Origin: JAGTVG01 sp964389805
GTDB lineage: Bacteria > Bacteroidota > Bacteroidia > Cytophagales > Cyclobacteriaceae
DNA length: 64,000 bases
NCBI GenBank assembly: GCA_964389805.1
Contig: CAYMFU010000035.1
Location: 13,322-77,321 of the forward strand
Direction of reading: 5' to 3'
Part shown: positions 8,511 through 15,754 of the stretch, piece by piece
How positions within the stretch are numbered: the stretch's first letter is position 1
Layout of the letters: every line of letters starts with the position of its first letter
Position numbers and translations under genes: made by a program
Notes under the pieces: generated by a model
Database searches by the model: none
Told to the model about the DNA's origin: nothing
Seen by the model: only the letters and a program-made list of their open reading frames with translations

Positions 8511-9833
8511 ATGAAAAAATTACTTTTAGTATTGTTAACCACTACAGTTTTCACACTTCCCGGTAAGGCTCAGACCGGGTACCAACCTACCGAAGACAAT
8601 CTGAAAAATCGGGAGTGGTTTCAGGATGCGAAATATGGAATGTTTTTACATTGGGGCGTTTACTCAGTCATGGGTGGAGGCGGCGATATGGGTATTGCTG
8701 AGTGGATTATGGACAGAAAGCAAATTCCAATCCAGGCTTACGAAAACTTACCAAATTATTTTAATCCTTCTGAGTTTGATCCCGCCGAATGGGTATCAGT
8801 AGTTAAGGATGCTGGGATGAAGTACATCACTATAACGAGTAAGCACCATGATGGATTTGCAATGTTCGATTCAGAGATCAGTGACTGGGATATTGTGGAA
8901 CGCACAAACTATGGGAAGGATGTGCTGAAATTATTGAAGGAGGAATGTGACAAACAAGGTATCAAATTGTTTTTCTACTATTCTCAACTGGACTGGCATC
9001 ATCCGGACTATTATCCCCGGGGTAGAACAGGACAAAATTATACCGGGCGCCCTGAATCAGGTGACTGGGATACTTATATCAATTACATGAATACACAGTT
9101 AACCGAATTACTGACCAATTATGGCGATATTGGAGGGATTTGGTTTGATGGGATGTGGGACCAATGGACAGCCGACTGGCAATTGGATGAAACCTATTCC
9201 CTGATTCATAAATTGCAACCAGGAGCTCTGATTGGCAGTAATCACCACAAAGCTCCTTTCCCGGGTGAAGATTTTCAAATGTTTGAACGCGACCTTCCCG
9301 GTGAAAATACCATGGGTTTCAACCAGACCTCCGCTATATCACCATTACCTCTCGAGATGTGTGAAACTATGAATGGATCATGGGGATATAATATAAAGGA
9401 TAGAAGGTTCAAGTCCACAAAGCAATTGATTCAGACTATGCTAAAAGCTGCTGGCTATGGTGCAAATTTCCTTCTGAATAACGGCCCCTTACCTAACGGT
9501 AAATTGCAGGCCGAAAATATGGATAGTCTAAGGGTAATTGGAAAATGGCTGACGAAATATGGTGATTCCTACTATGGGACAAGAAGGGGACCCGTACCGC
9601 CAAGGGAATGGGGGGCAACAACTCAAAAAGGCAATACAGTCTATGTTCATGTTATGGATTTAAAGGATGATGCAGTTTTTCTACCTAAATTCACAGATAA
9701 AATTGAATCAGTTTCCTTGTTTGATGATGGCTCGAAATTAAAGTTCAACCAGGATAAATTCGGGACAATCATTAATGTGCCATTTGAAGTTCGTAAGGAA
9801 ATTGATACCATTGTAGTTGTTAAATTAAAATAA
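8511..9833 (+). CDS. Alpha-L-fucosidase, glycoside hydrolase family 29
   Basis: This is a 440-residue exported GH29 retaining alpha-L-fucosidase. It has a signal peptide (residues 1-20, ending GKAQ), then a TIM-barrel with the family landmarks HWGVYS (47-52), KHHDGF (111-116) and the nucleophile motif GGIWFDGMWD with Asp213. A small beta-sandwich domain occupies about the last 90 residues. It removes terminal L-fucose from glycans in the periplasm. No fucose catabolism genes are in the window. The stop is only 4 bp before the ATG of proB, an unexpected join between a glycan hydrolase and proline biosynthesis. Confidence 0.93.
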   Translation: MKKLLLVLLTTTVFTLPGKAQTGYQPTEDNLKNREWFQDAKYGMFLHWGVYSVMGGGGDMGIAEWIMDRKQIPIQAYENLPNYFNPSEFDPAEWVSVVKDAGMKYITITSKHHDGFAMFDSEISDWDIVERTNYGKDVLKLLKEECDKQGIKLFFYYSQLDWHHPDYYPRGRTGQNYTGRPESGDWDTYINYMNTQLTELLTNYGDIGGIWFDGMWDQWTADWQLDETYSLIHKLQPGALIGSNHHKAPFPGEDFQMFERDLPGENTMGFNQTSAISPLPLEMCETMNGSWGYNIKDRRFKSTKQLIQTMLKAAGYGANFLLNNGPLPNGKLQAENMDSLRVIGKWLTKYGDSYYGTRRGPVPPREWGATTQKGNTVYVHVMDLKDDAVFLPKFTDKIESVSLFDDGSKLKFNQDKFGTIINVPFEVRKEIDTIVVVKLK

Positions 9834-9837
9834 TCAT

Positions 9838-10917
9838 ATGAACCCAGGGAAACAGAAGCGAATGATCGGCATAAAAATCGGATCAAATGTACTGACTGAC
9901 TCCCAGGGTTTACTCGATCAATCCCGGATAGAAGATCTCGTAAAACAGATCGCTGAAGTTAAAAAAAATGGTCAAGATGTTGTTCTGATATCATCTGGTG
10001 CAGTAGCTGCCGGGCGTTCTGTCTACGAGCCAATAAATAAAACGGATGCCGTTGGACTCCGGCAAATGTGGTCGTCCCTGGGGCAAGTCAGGTTAATCGA
10101 AGTCTATTCGCAACTGTTTAAAAATCAGGGCCTTATTTGTTCCCAGGTGCTTGTAACCAGGGATGATTTCAGAAGCAGGGATCATTTTCAGAACATGAAG
10201 AACTGTTTTTTAGTTTTACTGAATAATGATATAATTCCAATTGTTAATGAAAATGATGTTATCTCTGTAACAGAACTGATGTTCACAGATAATGATGAAC
10301 TGGCAGGCCTGGTATCTGGAATGCTGAATCTTGATCCCTTGATCATTTTAACTTCGGTCGATGGAATAATGAACACGGTCGATCAAAAAGATTCAGTTCT
10401 CATCCGGGAGATCCATGTTGGAGACAAGGAATTCGAGAAACATATTAATACTGAGAAATCAGCTTTTGGGAAAGGCGGCATGCTTACGAAGGCGCATTTA
10501 GCAGCTAAAGTAGCATCTCATGGGATAGAGGTAGTTATCGCCAATGGCCTTAAAAAGGGGATAATAAACAATATACTTGAAGGATCTTCCCCATGTACCA
10601 GGTTTAAACCTTCATCCGGCAAATCTACCATTAAAAAGTGGTTGTCACACGCAAAAGGATTTGAGACAGGAGCTGTTGTAATCAATCAGGGGGCATCAGA
10701 GGCCTTAAAATCAGACAGGGCAATTAGTTTACTTCCGATAGGAATAATTGATATCGAGGGACATTTTAAGAAGGGGGATATCATTATGATCTATGATAAT
10801 CAAAGGACCCAGATCGGTCTGGGAATAGCCAAATACAGCGATGAGAAGGCCAGGGCTGGGATTGGGAAGAAAAACCAGAGGCCGGTTATTCATTATGATC
10901 ACTTATTTATGTTTTAA
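9838..10917 (+). CDS. proB: Glutamate 5-kinase
   Basis: ProB phosphorylates L-glutamate at the gamma-carboxyl with ATP, the first step of proline synthesis, in the cytoplasm. The 359 residues include the amino-acid kinase domain with KIGSNVLTD, SSGAVAAGR, NENDVIS and FTDNDELAGLVSGM, followed by a C-terminal PUA domain (about residues 275-355), giving the usual full length. The kinase domain carries the site for proline feedback inhibition in the family. The gene follows the fucosidase by 4 bp and precedes proA by 2 bp, so all three are probably on one transcript and proB-proA are likely translationally coupled. Confidence 0.96.
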   Translation: MNPGKQKRMIGIKIGSNVLTDSQGLLDQSRIEDLVKQIAEVKKNGQDVVLISSGAVAAGRSVYEPINKTDAVGLRQMWSSLGQVRLIEVYSQLFKNQGLICSQVLVTRDDFRSRDHFQNMKNCFLVLLNNDIIPIVNENDVISVTELMFTDNDELAGLVSGMLNLDPLIILTSVDGIMNTVDQKDSVLIREIHVGDKEFEKHINTEKSAFGKGGMLTKAHLAAKVASHGIEVVIANGLKKGIINNILEGSSPCTRFKPSSGKSTIKKWLSHAKGFETGAVVINQGASEALKSDRAISLLPIGIIDIEGHFKKGDIIMIYDNQRTQIGLGIAKYSDEKARAGIGKKNQRPVIHYDHLFMF

Positions 10918-10919
10918 CT

Positions 10920-12170
10920 ATGAAAAATCAGGAAGTATTCAATAATGCCAGGCAAGCCTGCAGAGATATAATTCACTTCACCAACGACCAGGTGGTAGAG
11001 GTCCTGGAGCAGCTTGCCGCTGATACCATCAGGTCAACTGATCTTCTCATATCTGAAAACAAAAAGGATCTTGACAGGATGAGCGAAGATGATCCTAAAT
11101 TTGACCGCCTTAAACTCAGCGTGGAGCAAATCAAAGATATTGCTGCTGATATATTAAGTGTAAGCAGGCTTAAATCTCCTTTAGGTGAATTAATTGAAGA
11201 AAAGAAAATAAAAAATGGATTACACCTTAAAAAGATCCGTGTTCCACTGGGTGTTGTTGGCATTATATATGAAGCAAGGCCCAATGTAACATTTGATGTT
11301 TTTTCATTATGCTTGAAATCAGGAAATGTATGTCTTTTAAAAGGAGGTAGTGATGCGCATTTTTCGAATCTGGCTATAACCGGAATATTACATGGGGTAT
11401 TACAGAAATTTGATTTAAATGTGAATATTGTTCAATTGCTACCACCAGACCGGGAATCAACAGCTGAAATGATGAATGCTTCGGACTATGTTGATATTAT
11501 TATCCCACGGGGCAGTCAGGGATTGATCGACTTTGTCAGGCAAAATTCCAAAGTACCTGTGATTGAAACTGGTGCGGGAATAGTTCACACTTATATTGAC
11601 CAGCACGCCAACCTGACCCGGGGAAAGGCCATCATTACCAACGCCAAATTGAGAAGGGTAAGTGTCTGTAATGCACTTGATTGCCTGATAATCCATTCGT
11701 CCAGGCTATCCGATCTGCCCTTTTTATGCGAGGACCTGGCAAAGGAAGAGGTTGAAGTTTTCGCGGATGAAGACGCTTATAAGGTTTTAAAGGAAAATTA
11801 CCCAGCTGACTTGATATCCCTGGCACAGGAGGAACACTTTGGCACTGAATTCCTGGCGAAAAAATTATCCATCAAAACCGTAAGGAATGTAGATGAAGCT
11901 CTTGATCATATTGCAGAATACAGTTCGAAACATAGTGAGGCCATCATTTCAGAAGATAAGGATATGATCAATAGGTTCTCCAAAGAAGTGGATGCGGCAG
12001 TGGTATATGCTAATACCTCCACTGCCTTTACCGATGGCGCACAATTTGAAATGGGAGCTGAAATAGGAATCAGTACTCAAAAACTTCATGCAAGAGGGCC
12101 TATGGCTCTTAAAGAACTCACTAGTTATAAATGGCTTGTAACTGGCCATGGCCAGATAAGGGAAAAATAG
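10920..12170 (+). CDS. proA: Gamma-glutamyl phosphate reductase
   Basis: ProA reduces gamma-glutamyl phosphate with NADPH to glutamate semialdehyde, the second step of proline synthesis. The 416-residue aldehyde-dehydrogenase-fold protein has GIIYEARPNVT (114-124) in the cofactor domain and the catalytic cysteine Cys250 in RRVSVCNALD. The C-terminal substrate region (AFTDGAQFEMGAEIGIST) is complete. Length and motif order are typical. It starts 2 bp after the proB stop. proC, the last step, is not in this window. Confidence 0.96.
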   Translation: MKNQEVFNNARQACRDIIHFTNDQVVEVLEQLAADTIRSTDLLISENKKDLDRMSEDDPKFDRLKLSVEQIKDIAADILSVSRLKSPLGELIEEKKIKNGLHLKKIRVPLGVVGIIYEARPNVTFDVFSLCLKSGNVCLLKGGSDAHFSNLAITGILHGVLQKFDLNVNIVQLLPPDRESTAEMMNASDYVDIIIPRGSQGLIDFVRQNSKVPVIETGAGIVHTYIDQHANLTRGKAIITNAKLRRVSVCNALDCLIIHSSRLSDLPFLCEDLAKEEVEVFADEDAYKVLKENYPADLISLAQEEHFGTEFLAKKLSIKTVRNVDEALDHIAEYSSKHSEAIISEDKDMINRFSKEVDAAVVYANTSTAFTDGAQFEMGAEIGISTQKLHARGPMALKELTSYKWLVTGHGQIREK

Positions 12171-12238
12171 GGATGTATTGACCTGACTTCATTTTGAGTT
12201 TATCAGAAAAATGTTATTTTTAGGTAAAAGTATTTTTA

Positions 12239-12565
12239 ATGCAATTTAAAAGGGTCAAAATCATTTATAACCGCGTAGTCTTCCGCCTTCCTGTTGAAGC
12301 TATTGTCTGGATTGCAGGTTTATTGATCCTCGCAATGTATAATCCCCATCATCAGGAGCATATGTCCATGTGTGTATTCAATAATGTAGGATTCAAGTAT
12401 TGCCCGGGCTGCGGATTAGGTAGATCAATTTCCTATTTTCTGCACGGAGATATTATGATGTCTTTTACTACTCACCCGATCGGCATTGCTGCTGTTGCGA
12501 TATTAGTGTATAGAATTTATAAATCAAGCATAGACTATTCTAAAAGGTTAAAACTTAAATATTGA
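12239..12565 (+). CDS. DUF2752 membrane protein
   Basis: This 108-residue protein belongs to DUF2752: two or three membrane helices around the signature CPGCGLGRS (about residues 57-65), here in KYCPGCGLGRSISYFLHGD. The paired cysteines could bind metal or form a disulfide, but the function of the family is unknown. It opens a five-gene run (DUF2752, TM2, DinB-like, Nudix, RluA) with spacings of a few bases, and the next gene starts 4 bp after its stop. DUF2752 and TM2 genes are often neighbours in Bacteroidota, which suggests that the two membrane proteins act together. Confidence 0.8.
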   Translation: MQFKRVKIIYNRVVFRLPVEAIVWIAGLLILAMYNPHHQEHMSMCVFNNVGFKYCPGCGLGRSISYFLHGDIMMSFTTHPIGIAAVAILVYRIYKSSIDYSKRLKLKY

Positions 12566-12569
12566 AATT

Positions 12570-12920
12570 ATGGCAAGTGTATTAAAATTTTTACCGGAGT
12601 TACAGGGGCAGGAGATGGCTTATGTTCAGGATTTGATCAAGTCCATGGCGGATGATGAAGCTCAGCTATTTTCTAACATATACAGGACAAGAAGACGTGA
12701 TCCACAACTGATCCTGATTACAACTATACTGGGATTCTTTATAATTGCAGGTGTTCAGCGCTTCCTGGTTAACCAGATCGGGATGGGCCTGCTCTACCTT
12801 TTTACCGGGGGACTGTGTCTTATTGGAACAATCGTTGACCTGGTAAATTATCAGAACCTGGCTTTTGATTATAATCGGAAGATAGCCGATGAAGTATCAC
12901 TAATGACTAAAAATTCCTAA
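12570..12920 (+). CDS. TM2-domain membrane protein
   Basis: This 116-residue protein has a cytosolic-looking N-terminal helical part (about 1-45) and a TM2 domain (about 47-95) with two membrane helices joined by a short turn. The pattern GVQRFLVNQIGMGLLYLFTG, followed by GTIVDLVNY, is characteristic. The function of bacterial TM2 proteins is not established. It lies 4 bp after the DUF2752 gene and 3 bp before the DinB-like gene, inside the same operon. Confidence 0.8.
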   Translation: MASVLKFLPELQGQEMAYVQDLIKSMADDEAQLFSNIYRTRRRDPQLILITTILGFFIIAGVQRFLVNQIGMGLLYLFTGGLCLIGTIVDLVNYQNLAFDYNRKIADEVSLMTKNS

Positions 12921-12923
12921 TAA

Positions 12924-13427
12924 TTGATAGATCTTGAATATATCCCACCGGCATTTCAGAAGTATGTGAAATGGGTGAAAGAATATAATGTTATAACTCT
13001 ACTGGAAAAGGATTATAAGAACGGCTTGTCATTTTTTGAAAAAATTTCAAAAGAAAAGCAGAATTATTATTATGCACCTGGAAAATGGTCCATAAAAGAG
13101 ATCGTGCAGCATCTCAATGATGTTGAAAGGATCTTTATGTACAGGGCATTGCGGTTTTCACGTCTTGATCCAATCGATCTGCATGGATTCGATGAAGAGT
13201 ATTATCTTGAAGGGACTTCCCTGGATGAAATTCCATATCGTAATTTGCTAAGCGAATGGGCCTCCCTTCGGGAATCATCAATTCTCTTTTATAAAAATTT
13301 GGATCCAAAATACATGGATAGGGCCGGACGGGCAAGCGGGCAGGAGTTTTCCGTTAGATCTATTGGATACATACTAGCCGGTCATACCCGTCATCATATA
13401 GAGATAATAAAGGAGAAGTACTTATAG
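12924..13427 (+). CDS. DinB-like (DinB_2 superfamily) protein
   Basis: This 167-residue four-helix-bundle protein belongs to the DinB/YfiT-like putative metalloenzyme superfamily. Histidines that could bind metal are in VQHLNDVERIF (around residue 61) and GHTRHHIEIIKE near the C-terminus, matching the usual three-His arrangement. Some relatives transfer bacillithiol or mycothiol; many have no assigned reaction. The start is TTG at 12924, 3 bp after the TM2 stop, because no ATG occurs early in the domain. The next gene begins 1 bp after the stop. Co-expression with a Nudix hydrolase hints at house-cleaning chemistry, but that is inference. Confidence 0.8.
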   Translation: MIDLEYIPPAFQKYVKWVKEYNVITLLEKDYKNGLSFFEKISKEKQNYYYAPGKWSIKEIVQHLNDVERIFMYRALRFSRLDPIDLHGFDEEYYLEGTSLDEIPYRNLLSEWASLRESSILFYKNLDPKYMDRAGRASGQEFSVRSIGYILAGHTRHHIEIIKEKYL

Positions 13428-13428
13428 T

Positions 13429-14046
13429 ATGGCATTTGATTGGCTGAATATCGCCAAGCGATTAGAGGCAATAGCTCAAACCGGATTTACCTATTCAAAA
13501 GATGATTACGATAGGGAACGGTATCAGGAAATCCGGGACATAAGCCATCAGATATTCAATCACTATACAGATGCACCGTTTGAACAGATAAAGAACCTGT
13601 TTTCCACAGAAAATGGTTATCCTACTCCTAAAGTGGATATCCGGGGAGTAATATTTCAGAAAAACCAGATCTTGCTGGTCAGAGAAAAACTGGATGGATT
13701 ATGGGCGCTTCCCGGCGGATGGGCCGATATAGGGTATACACCTGCTGAAGTGGTTGTAAAAGAGGTTAAGGAAGAGGCTGGCCTTGAAGTAAATCCTGTG
13801 AAGTTACTGGCAGTTTTCGATAAAAAGTGTCACAAGCATCCTCCCAGTGCTTTACATGTGTACAAGATGTTCATCCGGTGTGCCATCACAGGAGGTGCCC
13901 TGTGCCCGGGTATGGAGACTTCAGAAGCTGAATTTTTCGATCGGGATAAGCTTCCCGCACTTTCCGTTGAAAGAAATACAAAGGAACAGATATATTTGCT
14001 CTTTGAGTATGAACAAAATCCTGAAGCACCGGCTCGATTTGATTGA
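13429..14046 (+). CDS. Nudix hydrolase with N-terminal Nudix_N_2-like domain
   Basis: This is a 205-residue pyrophosphohydrolase. An N-terminal helical domain (about 1-60), as in ADP-ribose/nucleoside-diphosphate-linked Nudix enzymes, precedes the Nudix fold. The Nudix box runs GWADIGYTPAEVVVKEVKEE plus AGL. The first box Glu is replaced by Tyr and the Arg by Lys, while the EVKEEAG metal-binding core is intact. I believe this variant occurs in the subfamily, so activity is still expected. It is cytosolic; the likely substrates are ADP-ribose or related nucleotides, not provable here. It lies in the operon between the DinB-like and RluA genes. Confidence 0.85.
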   Translation: MAFDWLNIAKRLEAIAQTGFTYSKDDYDRERYQEIRDISHQIFNHYTDAPFEQIKNLFSTENGYPTPKVDIRGVIFQKNQILLVREKLDGLWALPGGWADIGYTPAEVVVKEVKEEAGLEVNPVKLLAVFDKKCHKHPPSALHVYKMFIRCAITGGALCPGMETSEAEFFDRDKLPALSVERNTKEQIYLLFEYEQNPEAPARFD

Positions 14047-14063
14047 TTACATTTTATAATAAC

Positions 14064-14783
14064 ATGAAAAAAAAGATCCCTCCATTTATTTCCATGATCT
14101 TATATGAAGATGAGGATTATATTATAATTAATAAGCCGCCTCATATATCATCTCTAGAAGATCGTAATGAAGAGATAAATATTTTGAAACTGGCCAGGGC
14201 CTATCATGGCGGAGCCCAATTGTGTCACAGATTAGATAAAGATACATCCGGCGCTCTTATTATATCGAAGCATCCGGATGCCTATAAATTTATGAATCAG
14301 GAGTTTGAGAAGAGAAAGATAAAGAAAACATATCAGGCAGTTTCTGATGGGTTACATCATTTTTCAGATCTTGAAATGGATAAAGCATTAAGTACTATGC
14401 CAAAAGGGACATCGCATATCGATGAAAGATATGGAAAAAGATCTGTGACCATTTTTAATTCTTTAAAAGCTTTTAAAAAGCATACTCTGATAAATTGCAA
14501 TCCTGTTACTGGCAGGCTGCATCAGATCCGGGTTCATCTGGCCTTTCTTAAAGCACCGATAACGGGAGATGTTACTTATGGAGGTAAACCATTCTTTCTT
14601 TCTTCTGTAAAAAGAAACTATAAAATTGGTAAGTTTGCAGAAGAACAACCTTTAATTCAACGATTAGCACTCCATGCCTATCACCTGAAATTCAGGTTGT
14701 TAACTGGTGAATATAAAGAAGTTACAGCTCCCTATCCAAGAGATTTTAGGGTATTACTGCAACAGCTTGAGAAAAACACCTGA
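14064..14783 (+). CDS. RluA-family pseudouridine synthase
   Basis: This enzyme isomerises uridine to pseudouridine in rRNA or tRNA. The 239-residue protein has the catalytic motif HRLDKDTSGALI (about residues 55-66) with the conserved Asp, plus the KTYQAV and GRLHQIRVHL motifs of the RluA clade. No S4 domain is visible, so it is a short RluA/TruC-like type; the target nucleotide is unknown. I chose ATG 14064 over the in-frame TTG 14043, which lies over the end of the Nudix gene. It is the last gene of the DUF2752 operon and is followed by a stem-loop terminator that overlaps the rplM promoter. Confidence 0.88.
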   Translation: MKKKIPPFISMILYEDEDYIIINKPPHISSLEDRNEEINILKLARAYHGGAQLCHRLDKDTSGALIISKHPDAYKFMNQEFEKRKIKKTYQAVSDGLHHFSDLEMDKALSTMPKGTSHIDERYGKRSVTIFNSLKAFKKHTLINCNPVTGRLHQIRVHLAFLKAPITGDVTYGGKPFFLSSVKRNYKIGKFAEEQPLIQRLALHAYHLKFRLLTGEYKEVTAPYPRDFRVLLQQLEKNT

Positions 14784-14792
14784 TTCTCGGGA

Positions 14793-14820
14793 ATTATTAT
14801 TGGAATAATTGTTTTTCTTT
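14793..14820 (+). terminator. AT-rich stem-loop terminator after the RluA gene
   Basis: AATTATT (14793-14799) and AATAATT (14805-14811) form a perfect 7-bp stem with loop ATTGG, followed by a T-rich run (TTTTTCTTT). The stem is weak because it is all A-T. Its 3' arm overlaps the -33 TTG of the rplM promoter. Confidence 0.45.
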
Positions 14821-14840
14821 AACATTAGGTCTAATTTTGT
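14810..14840 (+). promoter_or_regulatory. Promoter of the rplM-rpsI-rpsB(-tsf) operon
   Basis: TTG at 14810-14812 and TAATTTTG at 14833-14840 are 20 nt apart, a good match to the Bacteroidota promoter pattern (TTG about 19-20 nt before TAnnTTTG). Transcription would begin near 14846, leaving a leader of about 45 nt before the TTG start codon of rplM. Confidence 0.6.
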
Positions 14841-14890
14841 GCCTCATTTTGCGTGAATAAATTTCAAGTAAAAATTAAAATAAATAAAAA

Positions 14891-15337
14891 TTGAATACAT
14901 TAAGTTATAAGACCATTTCTGCCAAAAAGGGATCAGTTGACAAAAACTGGTGGATAGTTAATGCTGATTCAAGGGTACTGGGTCGGGTAGCCAGCGAGGT
15001 TGCTAAAATAATTCGAGGCAAGCATAAGCCTTCTTTCACACCTCATATTGATTGTGGGGATAATGTGATTGTGATCAATGCAGAAAAGATCAGGATGACA
15101 GGTGATAAAATGAACAGTAAGGAGTATATCTCCCACTCTGGTTATCCAGGAGGACAAAAAAGGTTAAGTCCAAAACAATTGATGGCGAAAAAACCTGAAA
15201 GGATCTTTGAATACGCTGTAAAGGGTATGCTGCCTAAAAACAGGCTGGGCAGGCAATTATTTAAAAGCCTGCATGTTTACGTTGGAGATCAACATCCACA
15301 TGAAGCACAAAATCCCAAAGTACTAGAGCTAAAATAA
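14891..15337 (+). CDS. rplM: Large-subunit ribosomal protein L13
   Basis: L13 is an early-assembly protein of the 50S subunit. The 148 residues align along the whole family: NTLSYKTISAKKG at the start, WWIVNADSRVLGRVASEVA, GDNVIVINAEKIRMTG, and the C-terminal GMLPKNRLGRQLFKSL with VYVGDQHPHEAQ. The start codon is TTG (14891), because Bacteroidota L13 proteins begin at just this point (M-x-T-L-S-Y-K-T-I-S) and no ATG precedes the domain. It is first in the operon, with rpsI starting 9 bp after its stop. No ribosomal-protein leader structure is evident in the short 5' UTR. Confidence 0.96.
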   Translation: MNTLSYKTISAKKGSVDKNWWIVNADSRVLGRVASEVAKIIRGKHKPSFTPHIDCGDNVIVINAEKIRMTGDKMNSKEYISHSGYPGGQKRLSPKQLMAKKPERIFEYAVKGMLPKNRLGRQLFKSLHVYVGDQHPHEAQNPKVLELK

Positions 15338-15346
15338 AAATCACTA

Positions 15347-15733
15347 ATGGATAACATCAACTCAATAGGAAGACGAAAAACAAGTGTTGCCAGGTTATAT
15401 ATGACTCCTGGTAAAGATGATTTCACCATAAATGGTCTGAAGTTAGAAGATTATTTTCCATCTGAGATATTACAGATCATAAGCAAGCAGCCTTTTGAAT
15501 TCATTGAATTTGACGGAGGGTATGAGATAAAGGTCAATGTAAAAGGTGGTGGATTTAAAGGACAAGCTGAAGCTGTGCGACTGGCCTTATCAAGAGCCTT
15601 ATGCGATCTGAACGAAGAATATAAGCCTCTACTGAAGAAAGAAGGATTCCTGACCAGGGACCCAAGGATGGTTGAAAGGAAAAAATATGGTAGGAGAAAA
15701 GCCAGAAGGAGATTCCAATTCAGTAAACGATAA
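15347..15733 (+). CDS. rpsI: Small-subunit ribosomal protein S9
   Basis: S9 belongs to the 30S head, and its C-terminal tail reaches the P-site tRNA. The 128-residue sequence has the usual INSIGRRKTSVARLYM start, the VKGGGFKGQAEAVRLALSRA loop, and the basic tail RKKYGRRKARRRFQFSKR ending in Lys-Arg. The length is standard. It is the second gene of the rplM operon, with rpsB starting 21 bp downstream. Confidence 0.97.
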   Translation: MDNINSIGRRKTSVARLYMTPGKDDFTINGLKLEDYFPSEILQIISKQPFEFIEFDGGYEIKVNVKGGGFKGQAEAVRLALSRALCDLNEEYKPLLKKEGFLTRDPRMVERKKYGRRKARRRFQFSKR

Positions 15734-15754
15734 TCAAATAATTAATATATTTTA

